64,000 nt of DNA, taken from assembly GCF_031932625.1 (NCBI RefSeq), contig NZ_JAVSCK010000002.1, positions 310,001 through 374,000 of the forward strand. The letters are read 5' to 3'. How positions within the stretch are numbered: the stretch's first letter is position 1; each line of letters opens with the position of its first letter. Source of the DNA: Hwangdonia seohaensis (GTDB lineage Bacteria > Bacteroidota > Bacteroidia > Flavobacteriales > Flavobacteriaceae). Positions 50,975 to 60,219 of this stretch are shown here, piece after piece. Both the position numbers and the translations under genes were made by a program. The notes below the pieces were generated by a model, which saw only the letters and a list, made by a program, of their open reading frames with translations, searched no databases and had not been told where the DNA came from.

Positions 50975-52405
50975 GCCCAAATATGTGATGATGCCGTTGA
51001 GTGGTAAAATTTCCCAATGAAATTTATAAGCTCCTAAAACACTTTCCGGTAACGATGTAATGGCAAGGCTTAATGTTATGGATAACAACGCAACAATCCA
51101 CGCATATTTGTCTTTAATTTCACGTTTGGTTAAAATACCAAAAGCGAATAGACCTAAAAGCGGCCCATAAGTGTAGGTAGCAAATTTGAATAAGTTGCTT
51201 ACCACGTTGCCCTCCAAATTGTTAAATACAATAACCACGATTATTAATAACAACGAAACGCCAACGTGAACTTTTTTTCGCAGCGGTTTTTGCTCTGCTT
51301 CGGGTCTTTTTTCAATGTTCAAAAAATCTACCGAAAACGAGGTGGTCAATGAGGTTAACGCACTATCTGCGCTACTATAAGCAGCCGCAATTAACCCGAT
51401 AAGAAAGGTAATGGATAGCGCATTACCCAAACCTTGATTCATGGCAATTTCCGGGAACAGCAAATCGGTACGTGTAATTTCGTTTACAACCGGTATTTGC
51501 AAGTTGAATTTATCGGCATAAATAAACAGCAAAGCACCAAGTGATAAAAAGGCGAAATTTACAACAATAACTAAGGTAGCCATGGTAAACATGTTTTTCT
51601 GGGCGTCCTTTTGGTTTTTACACGTTAGGTTTTTTTGCATCATATCTTGGTCCAAACCCGTCATGGCAATCGCTATGAATATACCTCCAATAAAGTATTT
51701 CCAGAAATAAGTGGTCGCATAGGGATCATCAAAAAAGAAGATTTGACTTTTAGCAGAAAACGATTCAGATTTCAGCATACTGATTAAGGTAAAATCCAAT
51801 TTTTGGTTTATCAAATAAATACCAACACCCACCGAAACGAGCATCGCCAAGGTTTGCAAAGTATCGGTCCAGATAATCGTTTTTATACCGCCTCTATTGG
51901 TGTACAGCCATATTAATAAAATGGAAACCACAACGGTTAACCAAAACGGCACACCGAGCTTTTCAAAAACAATATACTGCATCGATAAAGCCACTAAATA
52001 CAGCCGGAATGAAGCACCGGTTACCCTAGAAAGCAAGAAGAAAAAAGCCCCGGTTTTATAACTTACTTTACCAAATCGCTGCTCTAAATATTGATAAATT
52101 GACGTTACATTTAGTTTGTAATACAACGGAAGCAATATTAATATGATAAATAAATATCCTACAAAAAACCCGAAAACACCTTGCATATAGGCAAATTGCT
52201 GGCCGCCAATCATCCCCGGAACCGAAATAAACGTTACACCGGAAAGCGATGCCCCAATCATTCCAAAAGCCACCAAATACCACGGCGATTGCTTTTTGGC
52301 CTTAAAAAAAACGTCGTTACTATCGTCTTTTCCAGTTAGATATGAAATTAAAATAAGTAAGCCAAAATAGGCAGCAATAAGTAGAAGGATTTGTGTTGCG
52401 GTCAT
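50945..52405 (-). CDS. Sodium:solute symporter (SSS family)
   Basis: The 486-residue integral membrane protein has about 13 helices and SSS-family motifs: GMIGASLSGVTFISVPGMIGG near helix 2, YQYLEQRFGKVSYKTGAFFFLLSRVTGASFRLYL, GGIKTIIWTDTLQTLAML, and GLIAAAYSSADSALTSLTTSFSVDFL, which supplies the conserved Ser residues of the Na2 site. The substrate cannot be read. The 3' end overlaps the CoA-binding gene by 30 bases on the opposite strand. Confidence 0.9.
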   Translation of the reverse strand: MTATQILLLIAAYFGLLILISYLTGKDDSNDVFFKAKKQSPWYLVAFGMIGASLSGVTFISVPGMIGGQQFAYMQGVFGFFVGYLFIILILLPLYYKLNVTSIYQYLEQRFGKVSYKTGAFFFLLSRVTGASFRLYLVALSMQYIVFEKLGVPFWLTVVVSILLIWLYTNRGGIKTIIWTDTLQTLAMLVSVGVGIYLINQKLDFTLISMLKSESFSAKSQIFFFDDPYATTYFWKYFIGGIFIAIAMTGLDQDMMQKNLTCKNQKDAQKNMFTMATLVIVVNFAFLSLGALLFIYADKFNLQIPVVNEITRTDLLFPEIAMNQGLGNALSITFLIGLIAAAYSSADSALTSLTTSFSVDFLNIEKRPEAEQKPLRKKVHVGVSLLLIIVVIVFNNLEGNVVSNLFKFATYTYGPLLGLFAFGILTKREIKDKYAWIVALLSITLSLAITSLPESVLGAYKFHWEILPLNGIITYLGLILISRKKD

Positions 52406-52489
52406 AAAAACAATTTTTCAACTGCCAAATTACGTAAAAGTTGATAAGATTATAAAACAAGTTCAGAATAAATAGTAAATTCGCAACCT

Positions 52490-53107
52490 ATGGAGTTTTC
52501 TTCAAAATTGTTAGAACGGGCCGTAAACGAAATGTCGCAATTACCAGGAATTGGTAAACGTACCGCATTGCGTTTGGTTTTGCATTTATTAAGGCAGCCT
52601 AAAGAGCAAACCACTGCACTGTCGCAAGCATTACAGAATATGCGCAGCACCATAAAGTTTTGTGAATTCTGCCACAATATTAGTGATTTCAATCTATGCG
52701 AAATATGTGCCAATCCCAACAGAAATGAAACTATTATTTGTGTGGTTGAAGATGTTAAAGATGTAATGGCCATTGAAAACACCAGTTCATTTAAAGGGTT
52801 ATACCATGTTTTGGGCGGAAAAATTTCGCCAATGGATGGCATTGGACCACATGATTTGAATATTGAAACCTTAGTAAAAAAAGTAAAACAAGGCGTGGTT
52901 AAAGAACTTATTTTTGCGTTAAGTTCAACGATGGAAGGCGATACCACCAATTTTTATATTTACAAACAAATTCAGGATTATAACGTTATCACATCAACTA
53001 TAGCGCGAGGTATTTCGGTTGGTGATGAGTTGGAATATGCCGATGAGATTACCCTAGGAAGAAGTATCGTAAATAGGATTCCGTTTGAAACCTCTTTAAA
53101 ATTATAA
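52490..53107 (+). CDS. recR: Recombination protein RecR
   Basis: The 205 residues have a helix-hairpin-helix (LPGIGKRTALRLVLHLL), a Cys4 zinc motif (CEFCHNISDFNLCEIC, residues about 58-73), a Toprim domain (IICVVEDVKDVMAIENTSSFKGLYHVLGGKISPMDGIGP) and the C-terminal Walker-B-like end. RecR acts with RecO, and RecF where present, to load RecA at gaps. Length and motifs are normal. Confidence 0.96.
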   Translation: MEFSSKLLERAVNEMSQLPGIGKRTALRLVLHLLRQPKEQTTALSQALQNMRSTIKFCEFCHNISDFNLCEICANPNRNETIICVVEDVKDVMAIENTSSFKGLYHVLGGKISPMDGIGPHDLNIETLVKKVKQGVVKELIFALSSTMEGDTTNFYIYKQIQDYNVITSTIARGISVGDELEYADEITLGRSIVNRIPFETSLKL

Positions 53108-53113
53108 TTTCAT

Positions 53114-54214
53114 TTGAAGCTCTCAGTTGTAATTTTAAACTATAATGTGCGCTACTTTTTAGAACTCTGTCTAAAAAGTGTGCAAGCCGCTATTGCCGAA
53201 ATTGAAGCAGAAATTATTGTAGTTGATAATAATTCTGAAGACGATAGTTGCAACATGGTAAGTGCATTGTTTCCTGAGGTGAAACTCATAAAAAATAAAG
53301 AGAATTTTGGTTTTTCAAAAGGAAACAACATTGGCGTTTCTCAGGCTACAGGCGAGTATATTTGCATATTAAACCCTGATACAGTCGTTGCAGAAGATAC
53401 ATTTAACAAGATTCTTGATTATGTACAAACAAAAGAAAAATTTGGCATCGTAGGGTGTAAATTAATAAACGGTGCAGGAGATTTTTTACCGGAAAGCAAG
53501 CGAAATGTTCCGTATGTAAATGCCGCTTTCAAAAAATTGCTGGGTAATTCAAAAGACTATTATGCGAATCGTTTAAATGAAAATGAAACGGGCAAAGTCG
53601 ATGTGTTGGTCGGGGCGTTTATGCTTGTAAAACGCGATGTGTACAATGCGGTAAATGGTTTTGACGAAGATTATTTTATGTACGGCGAAGACATCGATTT
53701 ATCATATAAAATGCTAAAGACTGGTTACCAAAATTACTATTTTGGAGACACTACGGTTATCCATTTTAAAGGCGAAAGCACTTTAAGGGATAAATATTAT
53801 GCACGTCGTTTTTATGGCGCCATGCAAATATTCTACAAAAAGCATTTTAAGAAAAACATACTGTTCGATATGCTCGTCTGGCTTGGTGTAAGGTTGGTTT
53901 ATATTCTCAGAAAAACACCGGTAAAAAAGGTGGTGCCTATTGAAAAATATGTGTTAGTTTCTAATCAAATCAATGAAAAGCTTAAATTTGTATTGCAAAA
54001 AGAGATAACTTTAAAATCAGATTTAAGAAATATTCAAAAATTTACAGAAGTTATTTTTGATGCCAAAGCATTAGGTTATAAAAAGATTATTGAAATGATT
54101 GAAGAAGGTGTAAACAACGAACCTGTCACCTATAAAATTTTATCGGAAAACTCCAATTTTATATTGGGGAGTGACGATGTTATCAGTAGAGGAGAAGTTA
54201 TTATTTTAGAATAA
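53114..54214 (+). CDS. Family 2 glycosyltransferase
   Basis: The 366-residue protein begins at TTG with the family start KLSVVILNYNVRYFLELCLKSV. It shows the nucleotide-binding strand VVDNNSEDDSCNMV, the DxD-like NPDTVV, and the acceptor-side motif VGAFMLVKRDVYNAVNGFDEDYFMYGEDIDLSYKMLKTGY typical of rhamnosyltransferase-like GT2 enzymes. A short amphipathic C-terminal extension of about 80 residues follows. It lies 6 nt after recR; the glycan is unknown. Confidence 0.88.
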   Translation: MKLSVVILNYNVRYFLELCLKSVQAAIAEIEAEIIVVDNNSEDDSCNMVSALFPEVKLIKNKENFGFSKGNNIGVSQATGEYICILNPDTVVAEDTFNKILDYVQTKEKFGIVGCKLINGAGDFLPESKRNVPYVNAAFKKLLGNSKDYYANRLNENETGKVDVLVGAFMLVKRDVYNAVNGFDEDYFMYGEDIDLSYKMLKTGYQNYYFGDTTVIHFKGESTLRDKYYARRFYGAMQIFYKKHFKKNILFDMLVWLGVRLVYILRKTPVKKVVPIEKYVLVSNQINEKLKFVLQKEITLKSDLRNIQKFTEVIFDAKALGYKKIIEMIEEGVNNEPVTYKILSENSNFILGSDDVISRGEVIILE

Positions 54215-54254
54215 TGATTTTGTAAATAATTTAAAAAAATCAATCATTTTTTAT

Positions 54255-54262
54255 TAATTTTG
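54255..54262 (+). promoter_or_regulatory. Candidate -7 element TAATTTTG
   Basis: An exact TAnnTTTG match 38 bases before the ATG of the E2 gene. No TTG at the expected distance, so only the -7 element is supported. Confidence 0.4.
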
Positions 54263-54299
54263 CAAACTCAAATTAAAAAACAAGGATTATATTATTGAT

Positions 54300-55616
54300 A
54301 TGGCAAAGTTTGAACTTAAATTACCGAAAATGGGCGAAAGTGTTGCAGAGGCAACAATAACTGCTTGGTTAAAAGAAGTTGGCGATTCTATCGAATTGGA
54401 TGAAGCGGTTTTAGAAATTGCGACCGATAAGGTAGATAGCGAAGTGCCAAGTGAGGTTGATGGTGTTTTAGTTGAAAAACGTTTTAATGTTGATGATGTC
54501 GTTCAAGTTGGTCAGGTTATAGCGGTAATTGAAACCGACAGTGAAGATGGTGGTTCCGTAGCTGAAACTGCACATGCTGAAACCGAAAATCAAGCGGCGG
54601 CTGTTGAACAAGTTGAGCAGACTGTAACTGTTGCAAAAGAAACAGTGGCTACGGTGAGCTCTAGCGCGGGTCGTTTTTATTCACCATTGGTAAAAAACAT
54701 TGCAAAACAAGAAGGTATTACACAAGAAGAATTAGATGCCATTACAGGTTCGGGTAAAGACGGACGTGTAACTAAAAACGATATTCTAAACTATATAGAA
54801 AATAGAGGCGCTGCTAAAAAAGTAGAAGCTCCGGTTGAAACCCCAAAACCGGTTGGAAAAGCTGAACCACAACAAAAAACAGCACCAAAACCTATTGTTG
54901 CAAGTGGCGGAGATGAAATTATTGAACTTACCAGAATGGGCAAACTCATTGCGCATCACATGGTGGAATCCACGCAAACATCGGCACACGTTCAAAGTTT
55001 TATTGAAGCCGATGTTACCAAAATTTGGAATTGGAGAAAGAAAGTTAAAGATGGCTTTATGAAACGTGAGGGTGAAAATTTAACCTTTACGCCAATTTTT
55101 ATGGAAGCCATTGCTAAAGCATTGCGCGATTTCCCGATGATGAATATTTCCTTGCAAGGCGATACCATTATCAAAAAGAAAAATATTAATCTGGGTATGG
55201 CCGCGGCTTTACCAGACGGCAATTTAATTGTGCCGGTTATAAAAAATGCCGATCAGCTTAATTTGGTTGGCATGTCCAAACAAGTTAACGATTTAGCAAA
55301 CAGAGCACGTTTAAACCAACTAAAACCAGACGATATCCAAGGTGGAACGTACACCGTTACCAATGTGGGCACCTTTGGAAGTATTATGGGCACACCCATT
55401 ATCAATCAGCCACAAGTAGGGATTTTAGCATTGGGGGCCATACGTAAAGTGCCAGCGGTTATCGAAACGTCTGAAGGCGATTTTATTGGTATTCGCTATA
55501 AAATGTTTTTATCGCATTCTTATGACCACCGTGTTGTAAATGGCGCATTAGGCGGGCAATTTGTAAAAGCGGTTAAAGATTATTTGGAAGCTTGGGATAG
55601 TCAAAGGGAGATTTAA
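54300..55616 (+). CDS. Dihydrolipoamide acyltransferase (E2) of a 2-oxo acid dehydrogenase complex
   Basis: The 438 residues contain one lipoyl domain (1-80; lipoylated Lys in EIATDKVDSEV), an Ala/Pro/Glu-rich linker, an E3/E1-binding domain (about 125-165; FYSPLVKNIAKQEGITQEELDAITGSGKDGRVTKNDILNYI) and the catalytic acyltransferase domain (about 205-438; catalytic His in SHSYDHRVVNGALGG). The TDKVDSEVPS context and single lipoyl domain favour a branched-chain 2-oxo acid complex over pyruvate dehydrogenase. No E1 or E3 genes are adjacent. Confidence 0.9.
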   Translation: MAKFELKLPKMGESVAEATITAWLKEVGDSIELDEAVLEIATDKVDSEVPSEVDGVLVEKRFNVDDVVQVGQVIAVIETDSEDGGSVAETAHAETENQAAAVEQVEQTVTVAKETVATVSSSAGRFYSPLVKNIAKQEGITQEELDAITGSGKDGRVTKNDILNYIENRGAAKKVEAPVETPKPVGKAEPQQKTAPKPIVASGGDEIIELTRMGKLIAHHMVESTQTSAHVQSFIEADVTKIWNWRKKVKDGFMKREGENLTFTPIFMEAIAKALRDFPMMNISLQGDTIIKKKNINLGMAAALPDGNLIVPVIKNADQLNLVGMSKQVNDLANRARLNQLKPDDIQGGTYTVTNVGTFGSIMGTPIINQPQVGILALGAIRKVPAVIETSEGDFIGIRYKMFLSHSYDHRVVNGALGGQFVKAVKDYLEAWDSQREI

Positions 55617-55661
55617 TTTCATTTTGAGCAAATCGAAGAATCTGATTATGGAAATAATAAA

Positions 55662-55689
55662 AAAACCAACCCATAAAACGGTTGGTTTT
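55662..55689 (+). terminator. Intrinsic terminator AAAACCAACC / GGTTGGTTTT
   Basis: Ten perfect pairs with an 8-base loop, followed by T-rich sequence, 46 bases after the E2 stop. Confidence 0.75.
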
Positions 55690-55748
55690 TTGTTTTTTAC
55701 ACTTTGGTAAGTTTAGTACCTTTATCAATTGTAAAATAAAAGTGATTT

Positions 55749-56504
55749 ATGCATTCAAACAAAAACAATAATTTATCAAGCTTTGTAAAAAGCCAAATGG
55801 CTGTTGTTTTTTTTGTTCTCAGTTTAAATGTGTTTTCCCAACCTAAAACCATTTATGCAGATCAAAATGATAGAATCATATCTAAATCGGATTACCAAAA
55901 GAAAATAAACTCGTCTATTTATACTGGTTTTCTATATAGAACAGATTCCGTAGTTTTGGAAAAATTGAGATTGAATTATTACTTTGGTAAATTAACTCCA
56001 ATTGTAAGAACTCAGTTTTTTAAATTTTTAAATCATAGGCATCAAATAGATACGACCAAATCTTTGCTTATTCGTTACACGGATACTTTAAGAGCAAAAT
56101 CTGAATATCCGATAAGGGATTTTTTTATTTTAAACAACCATGAAATCAAAGATTATAGCGTTACTTATAAGAAATTTATATCAGGAAAAAAGAGTAGTGA
56201 AGTGTATTACAGAAGGTATAAAAGGAAATTAGTTTATTTGGAATTCTACCTTCATAACAACGGTCATCCAGAAGTTTATGAAAACTTACGTTGGCACAAA
56301 GACTACGGAGGCCTCATAAAGAAGATTTTTCATTATTTAAAAAGTGATTTAAGGACAATTATAATTCATCCCGATGGTGAATTTTATATAGAATCTTCTG
56401 AAACAAAACTGCCTTTTCCCGATTTGTTTAGGAAAAGAAATTGGTTTAAACATAAAAACCAATTCATTAAAGACATTAAAGAATTAAATAACATATATAA
56501 TTAA
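55749..56504 (+). CDS. Secreted hypothetical protein
   Basis: The 251-residue protein has an N-terminal hydrophobic stretch (SQMAVVFFVLSLNVFS, signal peptide after a charged start). The rest is basic and Tyr-rich (SVTYKKFISGKKSSEVYYRRYKRKLVYLEFYLHNNGHPEVYENL...). No family recognised and no catalytic motif. Its stop overlaps the ATG of the following exonuclease gene (TAATG), so the two may be co-translated, although no shared function is evident. Confidence 0.6.
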   Translation: MHSNKNNNLSSFVKSQMAVVFFVLSLNVFSQPKTIYADQNDRIISKSDYQKKINSSIYTGFLYRTDSVVLEKLRLNYYFGKLTPIVRTQFFKFLNHRHQIDTTKSLLIRYTDTLRAKSEYPIRDFFILNNHEIKDYSVTYKKFISGKKSSEVYYRRYKRKLVYLEFYLHNNGHPEVYENLRWHKDYGGLIKKIFHYLKSDLRTIIIHPDGEFYIESSETKLPFPDLFRKRNWFKHKNQFIKDIKELNNIYN

Positions 56505-57280
56505 TGCAACTCAATCTCACAAAACCCATTTGTTTCTTCGATTTGGAAACAACAGGAGTTAATATTTCAAAAGATCGTATCGTAGAAATAGCCATACTTA
56601 AAGTACACCCTAATGGCAAGGAAGAAAGCAAAACCTGGTTGGTAAACCCGGAGATGCCCATCCCAAAGGAAGTAACGGAAATCCATGGCATTTCTGATGC
56701 CGATGTGGCCGATAAGCCCACGTTTAAGGAACTGGCAAAAGAAATTTACAACCTTATTAAAGACTCCGATTTGGGAGGCTTTAATTCCAATAGATTCGAT
56801 ATTCCGCTTTTAGCCGAAGAAATGCTTCGTGCCGAGGTTGATTTCGATATGAAAAACCGTTTGTCTGTCGATGTGCAAACCATCTTCCATAAAATGGAAC
56901 AGCGTACTTTAAGTGCTGCCTATAAATTTTATTGCGATAAAAATTTAGATGGTGCGCACAGTGCCGAGGCCGATACCAATGCGACCTTTGAAGTGTTAAA
57001 AGCGCAAATCGCCAAATACGACGACCTTGAAAATGACACCAAATTTTTAGCCGAATTTAGCTCGCGAAAAAAGTTTGCCGATTTTGCAGGTTTTATAACC
57101 TATAACAAAAAAGGCGAAGAGTGTTTTTCTTTCGGAAAACACAAAGGCAAAAAAGTCACCGAAGTGCTGGAAAAAGAACCCGGGTATTTTGGTTGGTTGT
57201 TAAATGCCGATTTTCCGTTGTACACCAAAAAAGTGCTAACGGCTATTAAGTTAAAGAGCTTTAATAATAAACTGGACTAA
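56504..57280 (+). CDS. DEDDh 3'-5' exonuclease (DnaQ-like)
   Basis: The 258 residues include Exo I (ICFFDLETTGVN: Asp, Glu), Exo II (LGGFNSNRFDIPLLAEEML) and Exo III (AHSAEADTNATFEVL: His and Asp), the DEDDh set of DNA polymerase III epsilon-type exonucleases. A C-terminal ~70-residue module (FADFAGFITYNKKGEECFSFGKHKGKKVTEVLEKEPGYFGWLLNADFP) matches the small putative quorum/exodeoxyribonuclease X-type C-terminal domain found in this subgroup. The probable role is repair or RNA/DNA trimming rather than replicative proofreading. Confidence 0.87.
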   Translation: MQLNLTKPICFFDLETTGVNISKDRIVEIAILKVHPNGKEESKTWLVNPEMPIPKEVTEIHGISDADVADKPTFKELAKEIYNLIKDSDLGGFNSNRFDIPLLAEEMLRAEVDFDMKNRLSVDVQTIFHKMEQRTLSAAYKFYCDKNLDGAHSAEADTNATFEVLKAQIAKYDDLENDTKFLAEFSSRKKFADFAGFITYNKKGEECFSFGKHKGKKVTEVLEKEPGYFGWLLNADFPLYTKKVLTAIKLKSFNNKLD

Positions 57281-57327
57281 AGTGAAGTTGCAGTTTTCAG
57301 TCTTGGTCGCGGACCTTGGCAGATAGC

Positions 57328-57438
57328 TGCGTTAGGGATTGAACGGTCTGTTTGAGCTCCCCGACGCAGGAGGGAGCGAGTAGTGAAAGCCCGACCACTT
57401 GCACTGAGCGCAGTCGAAGGGTTGTGGTAACGCCCAAA
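57328..57438 (-). repeat. Dispersed repeat element, copy 1 (minus orientation)
   Basis: Read on the minus strand, it has the blocks TTTGGGCGTTACCACAA, GTCGGGCTTTC, a GGGAGCTCAA-like block and CAATCCCTAACGCA, all of which recur in the same order at 60614-60705 on the plus strand. It carries inner GCTCCC/GGGAGC pairing. It resembles a repeat common between flavobacterial genes. Open frames crossing it (for example one starting at 57352) appear spurious. Confidence 0.7.
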
Positions 57439-57486
57439 TTAAATCTTTGCATCTTAGCGCCTTTGTGCAAGAAAAATGAATATATT

Positions 57487-58098
57487 ATGAAACTTATTTG
57501 CATCGGCAGAAATTACACCGAACACATTAAAGAACTGGAAAACGAAAAACCATTGGATCCGGTAGTTTTTTTGAAACCAGACACGGCCATTCTCCTTAAA
57601 AAACAACCCTTTTTTATTCCGGATTTTTCGGATGATGTGCACCACGAAGTCGAAATTTTGGTAAAAATAAATAGAGTAGGGAAGCATATTGATAAAAAAT
57701 TTGCACATAAATATTATAATGAAATCGGGCTTGGAATTGACTTTACCGCACGCGATTTACAAAGCCAGTTAAAGGCAAAAGGCTTACCTTGGGAAAAAGC
57801 AAAAGCCTTTGATGGCGCTGCCGTTGTTGGAAATTGGTTACCTGTTGACAGTATTAAAAACGTGAACGATATAAATTTCTCGTTGCAAAAAAACGGTACC
57901 GTAGTACAGCAAGGAAATACAAGCCACATGCTCTGGAAAATTGATGACTTGATAGAATATGTGTCAAAATATTTCACTTTAAAGATTGGAGATATTATCT
58001 TTACGGGCACACCGGCGGGAGTTGGCAAAGTTATTGCTAACGATAAGTTGGAAGGATTTATAGAAAACAAAGCTATGTTTTCAATTACAGCTAAATAA
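57487..58098 (+). CDS. Fumarylacetoacetate hydrolase (FAH) family protein
   Basis: I chose the ATG at 57487 (MKLICIGRNYTEHIKEL, the usual family start), giving 203 residues; the longer frame runs through a repeat element. FAH-fold motifs are PVVFLKPDTAILL, HHEVEILVKINRVGK (metal-binding Glu pair), GIDFTARDLQSQLKAKGLPWEKAKAFDGAA (metal Asp) and IIFTGTPAGVGKV. Members are hydrolases or decarboxylases of 2-oxo/1,3-diketo acids such as acylpyruvate; the exact substrate is unclear. It is followed after one base by the Hpt gene. Confidence 0.87.
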   Translation: MKLICIGRNYTEHIKELENEKPLDPVVFLKPDTAILLKKQPFFIPDFSDDVHHEVEILVKINRVGKHIDKKFAHKYYNEIGLGIDFTARDLQSQLKAKGLPWEKAKAFDGAAVVGNWLPVDSIKNVNDINFSLQKNGTVVQQGNTSHMLWKIDDLIEYVSKYFTLKIGDIIFTGTPAGVGKVIANDKLEGFIENKAMFSITAK

Positions 58099-58099
58099 A

Positions 58100-58441
58100 A
58101 TGGAACAACATTATAAACTATATAGGGTACGCGAATTGGCCGATAACGACGAGGATTTTGTTAAAACCTTGGCCGAAACATTTTTAGAAGAAGTGTCTGA
58201 AGATGCAGAACGGCTAAAAAATGCGGTGGCCGAAAAAGATTATCAAGAAGCTTATCAAGCAGCTCATAAAATGAAACCTACGGTAGATTTGTTTGAGCTT
58301 GGTATTCTTGACGATTTAATCGAGGTTCAAGATTGGGGAAAATTCACCAAAACAGATATGGATATTACCGAAAAGCTAAATATTGTTATTACGGCGGTAG
58401 ACAAGGCTTTGGTGGAAATTAAATCCGATTTTAAGCTGTAA
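58100..58441 (+). CDS. Hpt (histidine phosphotransfer) domain protein
   Basis: The 113-residue helical protein has the phosphorylatable His in AYQAAHKMKPTVDLFEL, within a four-helix Hpt pattern. It would relay phosphate between a hybrid kinase and a response regulator elsewhere in the genome; neither is in this window. It ends on the A of the ATG of the CinA gene, so the genes overlap by one base. Confidence 0.82.
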   Translation: MEQHYKLYRVRELADNDEDFVKTLAETFLEEVSEDAERLKNAVAEKDYQEAYQAAHKMKPTVDLFELGILDDLIEVQDWGKFTKTDMDITEKLNIVITAVDKALVEIKSDFKL

Positions 58442-59694
58442 TGCAAGCCGAAATAATTACCATTGGCGATGAGTTGCTCATAGGGCAGGTTATCGATACC
58501 AATTCTGCATATATTTCAAAACAGCTTAATAAAATTGGCGTTTCGGTTTATCAAATGACTTCCATTCAAGATGATAAAACGCACATTCTGCAAGCTTTAA
58601 AAGAAGCCGAGGGAAAAGCCGATATTATTATACTTACCGGTGGATTGGGCCCAACAAAAGACGATATTACCAAAAACACGCTTGCTGAATTTTTTAACGA
58701 CACCTTAGTTCGTGACGCTTCCGTATTAAAAAATATTGAGCTTCTCTGGGGAAAAAAAATAAATCAACCGCTTAAACAGGTTAATATAGACCAAGCTTTG
58801 ATACCTTCAAAAGCATCGGTTTTAATGAATAAATACGGTAGCGCCCCAGGAATGTGGATTGCATCAAAAGGCAAAGTATTTATATCGCTTCCCGGTGTGC
58901 CTTTTGAGATGAAGGCTTTAATGGAACACGAGGTGCTTCCTAAATTAAAGGATACTTTTAAATGTCCGTTTATATTGCATAAAACACTATTGGTTTATGG
59001 TGTTGGCGAAAGTTCGCTTGCCGAAAGAATAGAGGATTGGGAAGACGCCTTGCCAAAACACATCAAGCTTGCTTATTTGCCAAACTTAGGCAAAGTGAGG
59101 CTGCGATTAACCGCAAAAGGGTTTGATGAACAACAAATAAAAAACGAGGTACAGCAACAAATAGACCGCTTGTTACCTTTAATTAAAGATGATTTTTTTG
59201 GTTTTGAAGAAGACGAATCCTCCATTGAAACCGTTATAGGAAAGCAATTGGTAAAATTAGGCAAAACACTTGCTTTGGCCGAAAGTTGCACTGGCGGTAA
59301 AATAGCCGAACAAATCACTGCCAATGCAGGAGCCTCCGCTTTTTTTAAAGGCGGTTTGGTAACCTATGCCACACAATCTAAAATAGATGTTTTGGGAGTT
59401 CCGAAAGCCATTATCAATGTCCATTCCGTGGTAAGCGCGCAGGTTGCCGAGGCCATGGCAAAAAACGCTTTGCAAATGTTTAATACCGATTACGCCATTG
59501 CAACCACAGGAAATGCGGGGCCGGAAAAAGGCGATTCCAATGCCGAGGTTGGCACCGTTTTTATATCCATAGCGACAAAAACACATGTTTTTTCCGAAGT
59601 ATTCAACATGGGAAACCATCGTGTAAAAGTGATAAATAAAGCCGTAAATAAAGCCTTCGAAATGCTTCAAAAAGAAATTTTAAAAAATAGATAA
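58441..59694 (+). CDS. cinA: CinA-family protein (competence/damage-inducible, NMN deamidase)
   Basis: The 417-residue two-domain protein has an N-terminal MoaB/MogA-like domain (1-170; IGDELLIGQVIDTNSAYISKQL, ILTGGLGPTKDDITKNTLAEF, SAPGMWI...LPGVPFEM) and a C-terminal CinA/PncC domain (about 260-417; LALAESCTGGKIAEQITANAGASAFFKGGLVTYATQSK, TTGNAGPEKG). The C-terminal domain hydrolyses nicotinamide mononucleotide to nicotinate mononucleotide; the N-terminal domain has ADP-ribose pyrophosphatase activity in some members. Confidence 0.92.
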   Translation: MQAEIITIGDELLIGQVIDTNSAYISKQLNKIGVSVYQMTSIQDDKTHILQALKEAEGKADIIILTGGLGPTKDDITKNTLAEFFNDTLVRDASVLKNIELLWGKKINQPLKQVNIDQALIPSKASVLMNKYGSAPGMWIASKGKVFISLPGVPFEMKALMEHEVLPKLKDTFKCPFILHKTLLVYGVGESSLAERIEDWEDALPKHIKLAYLPNLGKVRLRLTAKGFDEQQIKNEVQQQIDRLLPLIKDDFFGFEEDESSIETVIGKQLVKLGKTLALAESCTGGKIAEQITANAGASAFFKGGLVTYATQSKIDVLGVPKAIINVHSVVSAQVAEAMAKNALQMFNTDYAIATTGNAGPEKGDSNAEVGTVFISIATKTHVFSEVFNMGNHRVKVINKAVNKAFEMLQKEILKNR

Positions 59695-59702
59695 AAAATA
59701 GG

Positions 59703-59732
59703 TTGTCATAATATAAAGTATTTGTATATTTG
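59703..59732 (+). promoter_or_regulatory. Promoter TTG-N19-TATATTTG before rpmB
   Basis: TTG at 59703-59705, 19 bases, then TATATTTG (59725-59732), an exact -7 element, 42 bases before the rpmB ATG. Confidence 0.7.
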
Positions 59733-59773
59733 CACCTCGAATTTAAGCAACAAAAAAATTAAAGTTATAAATA

Positions 59774-60010
59774 ATGTCAAGAGTTTGTGAACTTACAGGA
59801 AAGAAGGCAATGGTTGGAAACAACGTGTCTCATGCATTAAATAGAACTAAACGCAAATTTAATGCGAATTTAGTGAAAAAACGTTTTTACATTCCAGAAG
59901 AAGATAACTGGGTAACTTTAAAAGTTTCTACTTCTGCTTTAAAAACAATTAATAAAATTGGTATTTCTGCAGCAATTAAGGAAGCAAGATCTAAAGGGTT
60001 TTATAAATAA
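59774..60010 (+). CDS. rpmB: 50S ribosomal protein L28
   Basis: The 78-residue basic protein begins MSRVCELTGKKAMVGNNVSHALNRTKRKF, the standard L28 start, and has the usual length. It is the first gene of rpmB-rpmG-DUF4295, the usual order in Bacteroidota, with its own strong promoter. Confidence 0.96.
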   Translation: MSRVCELTGKKAMVGNNVSHALNRTKRKFNANLVKKRFYIPEEDNWVTLKVSTSALKTINKIGISAAIKEARSKGFYK

Positions 60011-60036
60011 TAGCTGTATTTAACAAGTAAAAAGAC

Positions 60037-60219
60037 ATGGCAAAAAAAGGCAACAGAATACAAGTAATATTAGAATGTACAGAGCATAAAGAGTCTGGGC
60101 AACCAGGAACTTCACGTTACATTACTACAAAAAACAAAAAAAATACGCCAGAAAGAATGGAGATTAAAAAATTCAATCCAATTCTTAAACGTATGACAGT
60201 TCATAAAGAAATTAAATAA
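60037..60219 (+). CDS. rpmG: 50S ribosomal protein L33
   Basis: The 60-residue protein MAKKGNRIQVILECTEHKESG...KKFNPILKRMTVHKEIK is L33. Only one Cys is present, so it is the zinc-free form lacking both CxxC pairs. It follows rpmB by 26 nt and is followed by a 37-bp tandem repeat. Confidence 0.95.
   Translation: MAKKGNRIQVILECTEHKESGQPGTSRYITTKNKKNTPERMEIKKFNPILKRMTVHKEIK

Noticed and set aside
57352..57486. 45-codon N-terminal extension of the FAH-family gene
   Set aside because: The extension is translated from the dispersed repeat element; the family start motif is at the ATG at 57487.
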